A DNA stretch of 64,000 bases from G963663315 sp965208975 (lineage in GTDB: Bacteria > Pseudomonadota > Gammaproteobacteria > Arenicellales > Poriferihabitantaceae), in the NCBI GenBank assembly GCA_965208975.1, contig CBDBQH010000001.1, positions 744,001-808,000 on the forward strand. Direction: 5' to 3'. The position numbers and the translations under genes were made by a program. Under the pieces are notes generated by a model. That model did not search any database. It was not told the origin of the DNA and saw only the letters and a list, made by a program, of their open reading frames with translations. Positions 42,436 to 51,702 of the stretch are shown here, one piece after another; position 1 is the stretch's first letter; each line of letters begins with the position of its first letter.

Positions 42436-43188
42436 TCACTTGCCGCCAAGATAGGCGCTAATCACATCGGGGTTGCTTCTTACCTGTTGCGGCGTTCCCT
42501 GAGCCAGCAAAGAACCAAAGTTCAATACGGTCAACTGGTCGCATAAACCCATAACGGCTTTCATGTCATGTTCGACCAGCATGATCGTCACACCGGATTT
42601 ACATACCTTGCGAGTCAGTTCCATCATACGCCTGGACTCGGACGGATTCATTCCGGCAAAGGGTTCGTCCATCAACAACAGTCGGGGGTTTGAGGCCAGC
42701 GCGATGGCGAGCGCCAGAGTGCGCTGGGAACCGAACGGCAGTTCAGACGCCAGTTGTTCCTTGCGCTCGACAAGCCCCATGAAATCAAGCATTTGCATTG
42801 CAGATTCGGCAGTCTTGCGGCGTTGTTCCCGGTCCAGCCCCAGTATGGCGGAAACGATATTGATCTTTATATGGTTATGAGCGCCGATTAGAACATTGTC
42901 AAAAACACTGAGCTCCGCAAACAGGGTGGCTTCCTGAAAAGTACGTACAATGCCCAGTTTTGCAATGTCCGAAGGCTTGCGTCCCTTGATGCTGACTCCG
43001 TTGAACAGGATATCCCCGCCGGTCGGAACATGAAATCCGGCAATGTTCTTGAACAGGGTACTCTTGCCGGCTCCATTGGGTCCGATCAGCCCGTGTATGT
43101 GGTTTTCCTCCACCGTGAAACTGACCTTGTCCAGCGCGGTCAGGCCGCCAAATTCCTTGCTCAGGTTTCTGATCTCAAGAACAGGCAT
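42436..43188 (-). CDS. livG: Branched-chain amino acid-type ABC transporter ATPase LivG
   Basis: A 250-residue ABC ATPase with Walker A GPNGAGKSTLFKNI and GIVRTFQEATLFAELSVFDNVLIG (LivG hallmark). Also present are the ATPase signature region (ELPFGSQRTLALAIAL, where SQR replaces the more usual QQR), Walker B LLMDEPFAGMNP and VEHDMKAVMGLCD. The C-terminal GTPQQVRSNPDVISAYLG is typical. Overlaps livM by 1 bp. Confidence 0.93.
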   Translation of the reverse strand: MPVLEIRNLSKEFGGLTALDKVSFTVEENHIHGLIGPNGAGKSTLFKNIAGFHVPTGGDILFNGVSIKGRKPSDIAKLGIVRTFQEATLFAELSVFDNVLIGAHNHIKINIVSAILGLDREQRRKTAESAMQMLDFMGLVERKEQLASELPFGSQRTLALAIALASNPRLLLMDEPFAGMNPSESRRMMELTRKVCKSGVTIMLVEHDMKAVMGLCDQLTVLNFGSLLAQGTPQQVRSNPDVISAYLGGK

Positions 43189-44156
43189 CAGGCTGCTCCG
43201 GCTTTGTGGTTCCCCGCTCTGAAAATGGCTCTGGCTTTTTGCGGCAGATTTTCCAGTCCGGCAGGCAGGAACAGGATGAAGGCAATCAACAGTCCACCGT
43301 ATAGCGCTGGCCGCAATTCATCAAACTCTCTGAACACCTCATTCAGAACGGATAACACAACGGCTCCCAGGATGGCTCCATAAAAGGTTCTGTATCCGCC
43401 CACGATAACCCAGATCAGGATAAACACCATAAAACCTATATCAAATTGCCTGGGTGACACTGTGCCGATATAGTGGACTTTCAGCGCTCCGGCGATACCG
43501 ACAAACAGCGAGCCGATGATAAAGGCCAGGGAACGATAGTTCCAGCTATTGACGCCTACTGATTCCGCCAGTGGAGCTTTCCAGTGAACCGCATTCAGGA
43601 TCAGGCCGATTCGGGATGCTTCGATACGGTACAGAACCAGCAGGCACAGGGAAACGATAATCAGGGCAAGATAGAAATACGGAATGGGTTCCAGAAAATC
43701 AATATTCAGTAATTCCGGCGATGGAATGCCGCTGATTCCCCCGGTTCCGCCAAAGGGTTTGATGAAGTGGATCCAGCAAAGCCGGATGGCCTCTCCGGCG
43801 GCAAACGAACCGATCAGGAAATAAAACCGGGTCATGCGGAACAAGGGGAAACACAGGAGCGCAGCGACCATTGCGGCGGTGACGCCGGCAATCGGTATAC
43901 CGAGCCAGACCGAAAGCCCCAAATTTTTGGTTGCAAGGGCGCTGGAATAGGCGCCGACTCCCATCATCACGGCATGAATCAGGGACCATTCCCCGCTCAG
44001 GGTAACCAGTCGATAACTGACGACCACCAGAACGTTGATCACCAGAAAGATCATGAAATCCTGATGATGGTACTTCAGGAAATGCGGCAGGATGACCAGA
44101 ATGATCAGTATTCCTGCAATCATTCCCCAGGGCTTGATGAAGCGGGCGGTGGTCAT
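43188..44156 (-). CDS. livM: Branched-chain amino acid-type ABC transporter permease LivM
   Basis: A 322-residue inner-membrane permease with about nine helices. SLIHAVMMGVGAYSSALAT and the cytoplasmic loop RIEASRIGLILNAV (the EAA-like coupling segment of this family) are seen. GGYRTFYGAILGAVVLSVLNE is the family C-terminal motif. It partners with LivH. Confidence 0.92.
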   Translation of the reverse strand: MTTARFIKPWGMIAGILIILVILPHFLKYHHQDFMIFLVINVLVVVSYRLVTLSGEWSLIHAVMMGVGAYSSALATKNLGLSVWLGIPIAGVTAAMVAALLCFPLFRMTRFYFLIGSFAAGEAIRLCWIHFIKPFGGTGGISGIPSPELLNIDFLEPIPYFYLALIIVSLCLLVLYRIEASRIGLILNAVHWKAPLAESVGVNSWNYRSLAFIIGSLFVGIAGALKVHYIGTVSPRQFDIGFMVFILIWVIVGGYRTFYGAILGAVVLSVLNEVFREFDELRPALYGGLLIAFILFLPAGLENLPQKARAIFRAGNHKAGAA

Positions 44157-44157
44157 G

Positions 44158-45045
44158 TTATTCGCTCACTCTCCGCCCCATGATTCCCGAAGGCCGTGCA
44201 ATCAGCATCAATACCATAATGAGCAGACCGGAGATTGTGGCAATCGTACCACTGAAATAAGTGGTTACCAGGGTATGGAACAGCGCGTACAGTAAAGAGG
44301 CAATGACCGCGCCTGACAAGCTGCCCACTCCGCCCACGATGGTGACGATGAAGGCGGTGATAATAATGTTGTGCCCCATGTGCGGATTGATATTGGTCAA
44401 CGGCGCCATCAGGGCGCCGGCCAGTCCTGCCATAGCCGCGCCGATACCAATGGCAATCATTGACATCCGGTTACTGTTGATACCCTGCAATTCGGCGGCT
44501 TCCCGGTCCTCAGAGACCGCGCGCAGGGACCAGCCCGCTTTCGTTCGTGTCAGGAAATACCAGAGCAGGGTCAACGCGATGACGCAGACGGCAATACTGA
44601 ACACGCGCTGGTTCGGTATGTGCAGGAAATCAAACAGGGTCAAGGTGCCGGCAAAAGGAGGAGGCACTTGTTTCGATGGCCCGTCACCGCCCACCAGAGT
44701 GGCAATCACCTGGAGTATAAACAGCGCTCCGATCGAACAAATCAAGCCGCCCAACGGGTCGTCACGAGTCGGGCGAAACAGAAACCGCTCCATCAGCAAG
44801 CCGATAGCCGACACCACAATGATGGCAATAACGACAGTCAGCAGGAATGGGACATGATGCTGGGCATGCAGTAGCCAAACGGTATAGGCGCCGACCATGA
44901 CCCATTCGCCGTGGGCGAAGTTGACCACGCCCATCACACCGAATATCAAAACAAGTCCAACCGCCGCCAGTGCGAAGAATCCGCTCTGGATAAAGCCGTA
45001 AACGATGGACTGCGCCAGCAGCTCCAAATTACAACTCCACGTCAC
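44158..45045 (-). CDS. livH: Branched-chain amino acid-type ABC transporter permease LivH
   Basis: A 295-residue permease with about eight helices. N-terminal SIVYGFIQSGFFALAAVGLVLIFGVMGVVNFAHGEWVMVGAY is diagnostic of LivH; RTKAGWSLRAVSEDREAAELQGIN is the coupling loop; FIVTIVGGVGSLSGAVIASLL is the conserved C-terminal stretch. Its gene follows the binding-protein gene after 47 bp. Confidence 0.93.
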   Translation of the reverse strand: MTWSCNLELLAQSIVYGFIQSGFFALAAVGLVLIFGVMGVVNFAHGEWVMVGAYTVWLLHAQHHVPFLLTVVIAIIVVSAIGLLMERFLFRPTRDDPLGGLICSIGALFILQVIATLVGGDGPSKQVPPPFAGTLTLFDFLHIPNQRVFSIAVCVIALTLLWYFLTRTKAGWSLRAVSEDREAAELQGINSNRMSMIAIGIGAAMAGLAGALMAPLTNINPHMGHNIIITAFIVTIVGGVGSLSGAVIASLLYALFHTLVTTYFSGTIATISGLLIMVLMLIARPSGIMGRRVSE

Positions 45046-45092
45046 AGAAAGAGGTTTGCCGCCCCTCCCCTATATACCGTTCTTTGCAAGGC

Positions 45093-46376
45093 TCAGACAG
45101 TGCGTAACCCGAGCGCTTTCATGTGCCTGATTAGCGCGTCCCTGTTCTTCTCAAGCCAGCCAGCCACATCGCCGTATTCCTGAATGCGAGCCTTGCCGTC
45201 CACAATTCTCACCACCGGCCAGCGTCCGATCAGGGCGTTGTCAAGCCCCCATAACTGGCTGCCCCACCAGTCACCGCCGCCAAACACGAAATCCTGTTTA
45301 TTGCCGAGCATAGTCGCGGCAACCGCTTCGGTTTCAACACTGCCGGCCGCCTTCGCGGCTTCGAGCCAGTTCAGCAGGATTGCAGGATACTCCCAGGCAA
45401 CGGCAGACCAGTCATTCGGATGATCTTTTCTGAATGCGGCGTCAAAGCCTGCCGGGTCCGGGAAGTTGACCCCCTCTTCCTGTAGTTTCGGGTCGTCAAA
45501 ATCCGGGAACTGATAGATCGTGCCATTGACAAATTCCTCACTCGTCTTGGCGATGATTTCTTCATAGTAATCCAGTGTGCAGGAAATGATCAGACCGTCA
45601 TAACCCTGATGGAACAGCTGTTCCATGATCGGCGTAACATAGAAGCTGGTCGCCATACAGATGATGTCCGGCTTGTTGGCAAGCAGAGAGCCGACCACCG
45701 GCGCAAAGTCAGTGATGTCAAACCCGTGCAGGGTGGTGTCGATCACTTCAATACCCGCTACTTCAAAGGCGGCGCTGTAGGTTGCAGCGGATTGCAGGCC
45801 GTATTCAACATCGTTGTTGGTGATAATTGAAGCCGTCTTCGCTTCAGGATAGGTTTTCGCCAGCCATTCAACCCCGGTCACATTATACAGAGGGTGCGAT
45901 TCACAGGTCGCCACCAGATACCTGGAATCCGGAGTAATGTCACTTGGCAGGAGCGTCGTGGTCAGTACTTTCTTGCGCGTTGCCCATGGCAGTACGGCAG
46001 CGACCGTGGAGCCGCCCAGCATCATCACCATTTTGGCCTCATCTTCATTGACCAGCTTCTTGAATCCCTGCACGGCCTTTTCCGTATCATAGCCGTGATC
46101 ATAAGATGCAATGTTAATATCCCAGGTCTCGCCGCCGATGGTGACACCGCCCGCAGAATTGATATTATTGGCAATAATCTCGCAGCCATACAGTCCGGGC
46201 AACCCCCATGGCGCATAATCGCCCGTCATCGGGATATTCATGCCCACGGTCAGGGTCTTGTTCCTTGCGAAAGCGCGGGCGGGAAGAAGGCTTGCGGTGG
46301 TTACAGTCGCGGCGCCGGCTATTGCGCGTTTAAGAAACCTTCTCCGCTCAGCCAGTGTTCTGGTTGTCATCATCAA
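45093..46376 (-). CDS. ABC transporter substrate-binding protein (LivK-like, Tat signal)
   Basis: A 427-residue periplasmic-binding-fold type I protein. The N-terminus has RRRFLKRAIAGAATVTTASLL, a twin-arginine signal with cleavage near ARAFA/RN. Mature start KTLTVGMNIPMTGDYAPWG, the GG-S-T-VAAVLPWATR lobe and ITNNDVEYGLQSA are family typical. It supplies an amino acid, amide or urea-type ligand to LivHMGF. The ligand cannot be read from the sequence. First gene of the operon livK-H-M-G-F. Confidence 0.88.
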   Translation of the reverse strand: MMMTTRTLAERRRFLKRAIAGAATVTTASLLPARAFARNKTLTVGMNIPMTGDYAPWGLPGLYGCEIIANNINSAGGVTIGGETWDINIASYDHGYDTEKAVQGFKKLVNEDEAKMVMMLGGSTVAAVLPWATRKKVLTTTLLPSDITPDSRYLVATCESHPLYNVTGVEWLAKTYPEAKTASIITNNDVEYGLQSAATYSAAFEVAGIEVIDTTLHGFDITDFAPVVGSLLANKPDIICMATSFYVTPIMEQLFHQGYDGLIISCTLDYYEEIIAKTSEEFVNGTIYQFPDFDDPKLQEEGVNFPDPAGFDAAFRKDHPNDWSAVAWEYPAILLNWLEAAKAAGSVETEAVAATMLGNKQDFVFGGGDWWGSQLWGLDNALIGRWPVVRIVDGKARIQEYGDVAGWLEKNRDALIRHMKALGLRTV

Positions 46377-46470
46377 ATTCCCCCGTTGTGATCTTCAATC
46401 AAGGCAGCCCCTGTCAACATCGGCCACCTCACTCAATGCTTGAATAATACGCCACAGGTATCAGGCAAGT

Positions 46471-47748
46471 CTACCCTGTTTGTCGGAAAACCCGGTCAGC
46501 GCAGTGGATCGTGCGGTCAATCAATTCTTCAGTATGCGCGCAGGAAACGAATCCCGCTTCAAACGCGGAAGGAGCGAGATAGACACCCGATTCCAGCATG
46601 GCATGGAAAAACTGATTGAATCGCGCCTGCTCACAGGCCATTACATCCTGGAAGCAACCAACAGATTTCTGGGCCGTGAAAAACAACCCGAACATACCGC
46701 CAACCTGGTGAGTCACCAGATTGATTCCATGACGCTCAGCCGAGTCGGACAGGCCACGCGCCAGACGCTCGGTTTTCCCTGAAAGACTCTCGAAGAATCC
46801 ATCGGCGCAGACTTTGGCGAGTGTCGCCAGTCCCGCAGTCATCGCGACCGGATTGCCGGAAAGAGTACCGGCCTGATAAACCGCGCCATCCGGCGCCAGG
46901 CAGGCCATAATATCTTCCCTGCCACCGAATGCGCCGACCGGCAATCCTCCACCGATCACTTTCCCTAAAGTGGTCAGGTCGCCGCGGACCCCATACAGTC
47001 CCTGCGCTCCGCCGGGGCCCACCCGAAACCCCGTCATCACTTCATCCATGATCAACAGGCTGTCATAATGGTCGCAGATATTACGCAACCCCTGGAGAAA
47101 TCCGGCCACGGCAGGCACACAGTTCATATTGCCGGCAACCGGCTCAAGAATGACCGCGGCAATCCGCTCGCCAGCCTGTTCAAAGATGGAGTGGACTGAG
47201 TCGAGATCATTGTAAGTCGCAGTCAAGGTATGCTCAGCCAGCGCGGCTGGCACTCCCAAAGAGGAAGGAACGCCGCAAGTCAAGGCTCCGGAGCCGGCTT
47301 TCACCAGCAGGCTATCGGCATGACCGTGGTAGCAACCCTCGAATTTGAGTATCTTGTCACGTCCGGTAAAACCACGCGCCAGACGAATCGCCGACATGGT
47401 GGCTTCAGTGCCGGAATTGACCATTCTCAATTTGTCAATCCACGGCATCTGCCGGCAAATCATTTTCGCCAGGTCGGTTTCAAGAGTCGTTGGCGCTCCG
47501 AAGCTCAAGCCTGAATCGCACTGGTTTTTGACTGCATTGATTACGTCCGGGTCAGCGTGACCCAGAATCATCGGCCCCCACGACCCGACATAATCAATAT
47601 ATTCGCGGCCATCCTGTGCATAAACCATCGCTCCTTTCGCATGCCGGATGAATACAGGCTCCCCGCCAACAGACGTAAAAGCCCGAACCGGGGAGTTGAC
47701 TCCGCCGGGTATGAATTTTCTGGCAGCGGAAAAAAGAGCGGAGTTCAC
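46471..47748 (-). CDS. hemL: Glutamate-1-semialdehyde 2,1-aminomutase
   Basis: This 425-residue PLP enzyme makes 5-aminolevulinate in the C5 haem pathway. Family features are SALFSAARKFIPGGVNSPVRAF, VNSGTEATMSAIRLARGFTGRDKILKFEGCYHGHAD, and the PLP lysine in TTLGKVIGGGLPVGAFGG. GTLSGNPVAMTAGLATL follows. Normal length (426 in E. coli). Lies 18 bp after rpmE, in the order rho-rpmE-hemL. Confidence 0.96.
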   Translation of the reverse strand: MNSALFSAARKFIPGGVNSPVRAFTSVGGEPVFIRHAKGAMVYAQDGREYIDYVGSWGPMILGHADPDVINAVKNQCDSGLSFGAPTTLETDLAKMICRQMPWIDKLRMVNSGTEATMSAIRLARGFTGRDKILKFEGCYHGHADSLLVKAGSGALTCGVPSSLGVPAALAEHTLTATYNDLDSVHSIFEQAGERIAAVILEPVAGNMNCVPAVAGFLQGLRNICDHYDSLLIMDEVMTGFRVGPGGAQGLYGVRGDLTTLGKVIGGGLPVGAFGGREDIMACLAPDGAVYQAGTLSGNPVAMTAGLATLAKVCADGFFESLSGKTERLARGLSDSAERHGINLVTHQVGGMFGLFFTAQKSVGCFQDVMACEQARFNQFFHAMLESGVYLAPSAFEAGFVSCAHTEELIDRTIHCADRVFRQTG

Positions 47749-47766
47749 GGATAATCAATCATCCGC

Positions 47767-47970
47767 TCAGGACCTCTGGTATCTACTCTGGAACTTGCTT
47801 ACACGACCGGCGGTATCAATAATCTTCTGCTTGCCGGTGTAAAACGGATGGCATTCAGAACAGATTTCCACATGGATATCCCGCCCCATTGTGGATTTGG
47901 TCTCAAAGTGGTTGCCGCAAGCGCAAACCACCTTGGTCTCAGTATATTGGGGATGTATTTCAGATTTCAT
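47767..47970 (-). CDS. rpmE: 50S ribosomal protein L31
   Basis: A 67-residue L31 of the zinc-containing (C+) type. Cysteines in VVCACGNHF and ICSECHPFYTGKQK make the CxC...CxxC zinc site; the KSEIHPQYTET start and VSKFQSRYQ end are typical. It starts 22 bp after the rho stop, probably co-transcribed. Confidence 0.96.
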   Translation of the reverse strand: MKSEIHPQYTETKVVCACGNHFETKSTMGRDIHVEICSECHPFYTGKQKIIDTAGRVSKFQSRYQRS

Positions 47971-47992
47971 GATGATTTCCAGGGTCCGGGGG

Positions 47993-49255
47993 CTAGCGAT
48001 TCATTGATTTTATGAACTCTTCGTTGGTTTTTGTGATTTTCATTTTGTCAATCAAAAACTCCATCGCTTGCAAGTCGTCCATCGGGTGAATCAGTTTTCT
48101 CAACAACCAGGTTTTCTGCAGCTCAATCGGGTCGGTCAATAATTCCTCTCTGCGTGTACTGGAACGGTTGATCACCATGGCCGGATAAACCCGCTTCTCG
48201 GCAATTCTGCGGTCCAGGTGAATTTCCATATTGCCGGTGCCCTTGAACTCCTCGTAAATAATGTCATCCATCTTCGAGCCGGTATCAATCAGCGCTGTGG
48301 CCAGAATGGTCAGACTGCCTCCCTCTTCGATATTACGCGCCGCGCCGAAAAACCGCTTCGGTCTTTGTAACGCATTGGAGTCAACCCCTCCGGTCAGCAC
48401 CTTGCCTGAGGCCGGGGCGACCGTATTGTAGGCTCGCGCCAGCCGGGTAATGGAATCCAGCAAAATAACGACATCCTTCTTGTGCTCAACCAGTCGCTTG
48501 GCCTTCTCGATGACCATTTCCGCTACCTGTACATGACGTGACGCCGGCTCATCAAATGTGGACGAAACCACTTCGCCGCGCACGGTGCGCTGCATATCGG
48601 TAACCTCCTCCGGGCGCTCATCAATCAACAGCACCATGACCATGGTTTGTGGATTGACCGTGGTGATTGACTGGGCAATTTGCTGCAGCATCACCGTCTT
48701 TCCGGTTTTCGGGGCAGAAACAATCAAGCCTCTTTGTCCTTTGCCGATCGGCGCAATCAAATCAATGATCCGTCCCGTCAAGTCCTCCGCGGAGCCGTTT
48801 TGACGCTCAAGACGCATCCGGGTTTCGGGATGGATCGGGGTCAGATTCTCGAAAAGAATCTTTTTCCTGGCGTCTTCCGGGGATTGAAAATTAATCTCCT
48901 CGACCTTCAGCAGGGCGAAATAGCGCTCGGAATCCTTTGGCGGGCGGATTTGTCCGGCTACCGTGTCACCGGTTCGCAGGCTGAATCGTCTGATCTGGCT
49001 GGGCGACATGTAAATGTCATCCGGGCCGGCCAGATAAGAAGAAGTCGAGGATCTCAGAAATCCGAATCCGTCCTGCAGTATCTCTACCACTCCTTCTCCA
49101 ACTATTCTTTCACCTTGTCTGGCCTGGGCTTTCAGGATTGCGAATATCTGATCCTGCTTACGCATCCGACCGATGTTGTCAAGATTGAGAGAGCGGGCGA
49201 GTTCGGCAAGTTCTGTGGGAGTTTTTAACTTTAAGTCGCGAATATTAATAGGCAT
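47993..49255 (-). CDS. rho: Transcription termination factor Rho
   Basis: A 420-residue Rho. N-terminal helix bundle MPINIRDLKLKTPTELAELAR, then the cold-shock-like primary RNA-binding domain (GFGFLRSSTSSYLAGPDDIYMSPSQIRRF). The ATPase has P-loop SAPKTGKTVMLQQIA, VLLIDERPEEVTDM, Q-loop region VLTGGVDSNALQRPKRFFGAARNIE and R-finger neighbourhood. Same length as E. coli Rho (419). Confidence 0.97.
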   Translation of the reverse strand: MPINIRDLKLKTPTELAELARSLNLDNIGRMRKQDQIFAILKAQARQGERIVGEGVVEILQDGFGFLRSSTSSYLAGPDDIYMSPSQIRRFSLRTGDTVAGQIRPPKDSERYFALLKVEEINFQSPEDARKKILFENLTPIHPETRMRLERQNGSAEDLTGRIIDLIAPIGKGQRGLIVSAPKTGKTVMLQQIAQSITTVNPQTMVMVLLIDERPEEVTDMQRTVRGEVVSSTFDEPASRHVQVAEMVIEKAKRLVEHKKDVVILLDSITRLARAYNTVAPASGKVLTGGVDSNALQRPKRFFGAARNIEEGGSLTILATALIDTGSKMDDIIYEEFKGTGNMEIHLDRRIAEKRVYPAMVINRSSTRREELLTDPIELQKTWLLRKLIHPMDDLQAMEFLIDKMKITKTNEEFIKSMNR

Positions 49256-49549
49256 GAAAGGAAAATGTAGTGTGGTGGTCGTTGTGCGCCCGACATCGGC
49301 GATTCATCACTGAATCAATCAGGGGTCAGTGTTAAGGAGGTAACGGTCATTCAAGATGCAATCCAGACAACTGCATCACAATCCAGCGCCCGATCATATA
49401 GAGCTTCGATACAGATGTCCACCGGATAGCTGTAAAATAATCAAATAAATATTCGCCTGGATTCGCTGTAAAACAACGCCCGGTCACAGCGCTCCCGCGT
49501 CCAGGAAATATCGAAGCCAGGCTCCAGCCTGGATTACTGCCGAACGCCC
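49256..49549. other. Gene-free spacer upstream of rho
   Basis: No open frame or recognised RNA in this 294-bp spacer between the FKBP isomerase gene (49550) and rho. It contains a perfect 7-bp stem CCAGGCT/AGCCTGG with a 2-nt centre at about 49514-49529, a candidate terminator for the upstream fkp gene but without a U-tract. Rho autoregulatory leader signals were not recognisable. Confidence 0.4.
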
Positions 49550-50266
49550 CTATTCAGTGGTTTGATTCTCCGGTTTTTCGACTTCCAGCAATTCAATGTC
49601 AAACAGTAGTACTTCATTCGGGCCGATGACCGGCCCGGCGCCTGTGCTGCCATAGGCCAGCTCCGGCGGTATCACGATCTGCCATTTGCCACCGGGTTTC
49701 ATCAATTGAAGCGCTTCCTGCCAACCGGGAATGATAGACTGCAATGAAAACGAAACAGGTTGCCCCCGCTCATAACTGCTGTCGAATACCGTGCCATCCG
49801 TGAGCGTACCATGGTAATGAACCAGAACCGTATCCGTCAAGGACGGGCGCTCGCCCTCCCCCGCCAAAAGCACCGAGTACTGAAGACCGCTTTCAGTGAC
49901 AGTCACCCCATCAACAGTACTGTTCGCGGCCAGAAACGCCTTGCTGGCCTCCAGTTTTTCCATGGCCATCTGATTTTCCATAGCGATCAATTCCTGTTCC
50001 CGTTTTTGAATGGCTGAGTCGGCCTCATCATTACTCAGTAACCTGTCTTTCCCGCCTGCGGACGCCACCAGTCCCGCGAGCAACGCCTGTATCTCAAAGC
50101 CTTTTTCAGTACTGAATTGCGTCAGCAGTCTTTCGCCCAGTTTCAGTCCGATGGCATAGCTGTACGTCTTTTGTTCCGTGTCCAGCTTGAACTCTTCCTG
50201 TGCGGATACGCTGGCGGGAAGAATCAGGAGCGCCGCGAAAGCGGTGGCTTGAAATTTCTTGAACAT
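49550..50266 (-). CDS. FKBP-type peptidyl-prolyl isomerase (FkpA/FklB/Mip-like)
   Basis: A 238-residue exported protein: signal peptide FQATAFAALLILPASVSA/QE, an N-terminal helical dimerisation region (about 25-105), and the FKBP domain (ESGLQYSVLLAGEG, VLVHYHGTLTDGTVFDSSYERG, VIPGWQEALQLMKPGGKWQIVIPPELAYG). Periplasmic isomerase and chaperone of the Mip/FkpA family. Proline isomerisation is a rate-limiting step in collagen folding, but the gene is far from the collagen operon. Confidence 0.92.
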   Translation of the reverse strand: MFKKFQATAFAALLILPASVSAQEEFKLDTEQKTYSYAIGLKLGERLLTQFSTEKGFEIQALLAGLVASAGGKDRLLSNDEADSAIQKREQELIAMENQMAMEKLEASKAFLAANSTVDGVTVTESGLQYSVLLAGEGERPSLTDTVLVHYHGTLTDGTVFDSSYERGQPVSFSLQSIIPGWQEALQLMKPGGKWQIVIPPELAYGSTGAGPVIGPNEVLLFDIELLEVEKPENQTTE

Positions 50267-50340
50267 TTTATTCCTCGTTGTTTTTTGTTTCGAACCGGCG
50301 CCATCAAGGCCGGAGCGGGGACGGGATTATACCCGAAAGC

Positions 50341-51702
50341 TCATACTTCCAGTATTTGAATCGCCTCTTCTATTCTCCGGGGGGCGATAATTTCCAGGTC
50401 TCCTGTGGAAGATTTCGGTTTGTTCGCCGCCGGAATCAACGCGCGTTTGAACCCGGCTCTGCGGGCTTCCCGCAGGCGCTCAACACCTCTTTGCACCGGG
50501 CGCAACTCCCCGGACAAGCCGATCTCACCGAATACGGCAAGGTCGCTGCCCACCGCCCGATTTCTGACACTCGACAGGATGGCCAGCAAAACAGCCAGAT
50601 CGGACCCGGTTTCCGACACTTTGATGCCACCAGCGGCATTGACGAACACATCGTAACTATTCAGTGAGACGCCGGCGTGACGATGAGCGATGGCCAGCAA
50701 CATAGCCAATCGGTTGTATTCCACCCCAACACACAATCTGCGGGGGTTCGCCAGAACGCTGTCATCCACCAGCGCTTGAATCTCAACCAGCAAGGGACGG
50801 GTTCCCTCCTGGGTCGCCAGAATCACGCTGCCTGGTTTTTCAGCGCCGTACTTACTGACAAACATCGCGGAAGGATTGCTCACATCCTTTAATCCCTGTT
50901 CCGTCATTGCGAATACGCCAATCTCGTTGACGGCTCCAAAACGATTCTTGATCGCCCGAATCACGCGGAAACTGTGCGAACTGTCGCCCTCGAAATACAG
51001 GACACTGTCCACTATGTGTTCAAGTACACGGGGACCGGCCAAAGCCCCCTCCTTGGTCACGTGACCCACCAGAATCAAGCGACAGTCACTGTGTTTGGCA
51101 TATCTGACCAGCCTGGCCGCACATTCGCGAACCTGGGACACACTGCCGGGCGCCGCGCTCAAGGAGTCACTGTAAAAAGTCTGGATCGAGTCCGCCACCA
51201 GAACATCGGGAGATTCGGCGTACACAACTTCAAGCAGGTTTTCCAGTCTGTTTTCAGCCATTACATTCAATCGCCCGGAGTCCAGGCCAATCCTCTGTGC
51301 TCGAAGCGCGACCTGTTCTATGGACTCCTCTCCCGTCACATAGAGCGTTTTTGAACTGCGGCTGAGGCAACACAGATTCTGCAATAGCAAGGTGGATTTG
51401 CCAATCCCCGGGGCGCCGCCGATAAGCACTGCGGAACCGGCTACCAGCCCACCTCCCAGGACGCGGTCGAATTCAGCGCTCCCGCACGACAGTCTTGCCG
51501 TTTGACTGACCTGAATATCGCCCAGTTTACGCATCTGCGCTTTTGCGGCGAATCCTGAAAATCGCGCCGCCGATTTCCCTTCAATCCGTTGTTCCACCAA
51601 TGTATTCCAGGCGCCGCAATCGCCGCATTGCCCAGACCATTTCAGGTTTTGGGCGCCACAATCGGAACAAAGGAAAACCGTTTTCGATGAGGATTTAGCC
51701 AT
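50341..51702 (-). CDS. radA: DNA repair protein RadA/Sms
   Basis: From ATG 51702 (MAKSSSKTVFLC) the protein has 453 residues. N-terminal zinc finger (CSDCGAQNLKWSGQCGDC), RecA-like core with Walker A GAPGIGKSTLLLQ, the RadA signature KNRFGAVNEIGVF, and a C-terminal Lon-like domain (GSDLAVLLAILSS, ISLSGELRP-like IGLSGELRPV). It processes recombination intermediates. It overlaps the end of alr by 8 bp. Confidence 0.96.
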   Translation of the reverse strand: MAKSSSKTVFLCSDCGAQNLKWSGQCGDCGAWNTLVEQRIEGKSAARFSGFAAKAQMRKLGDIQVSQTARLSCGSAEFDRVLGGGLVAGSAVLIGGAPGIGKSTLLLQNLCCLSRSSKTLYVTGEESIEQVALRAQRIGLDSGRLNVMAENRLENLLEVVYAESPDVLVADSIQTFYSDSLSAAPGSVSQVRECAARLVRYAKHSDCRLILVGHVTKEGALAGPRVLEHIVDSVLYFEGDSSHSFRVIRAIKNRFGAVNEIGVFAMTEQGLKDVSNPSAMFVSKYGAEKPGSVILATQEGTRPLLVEIQALVDDSVLANPRRLCVGVEYNRLAMLLAIAHRHAGVSLNSYDVFVNAAGGIKVSETGSDLAVLLAILSSVRNRAVGSDLAVFGEIGLSGELRPVQRGVERLREARRAGFKRALIPAANKPKSSTGDLEIIAPRRIEEAIQILEV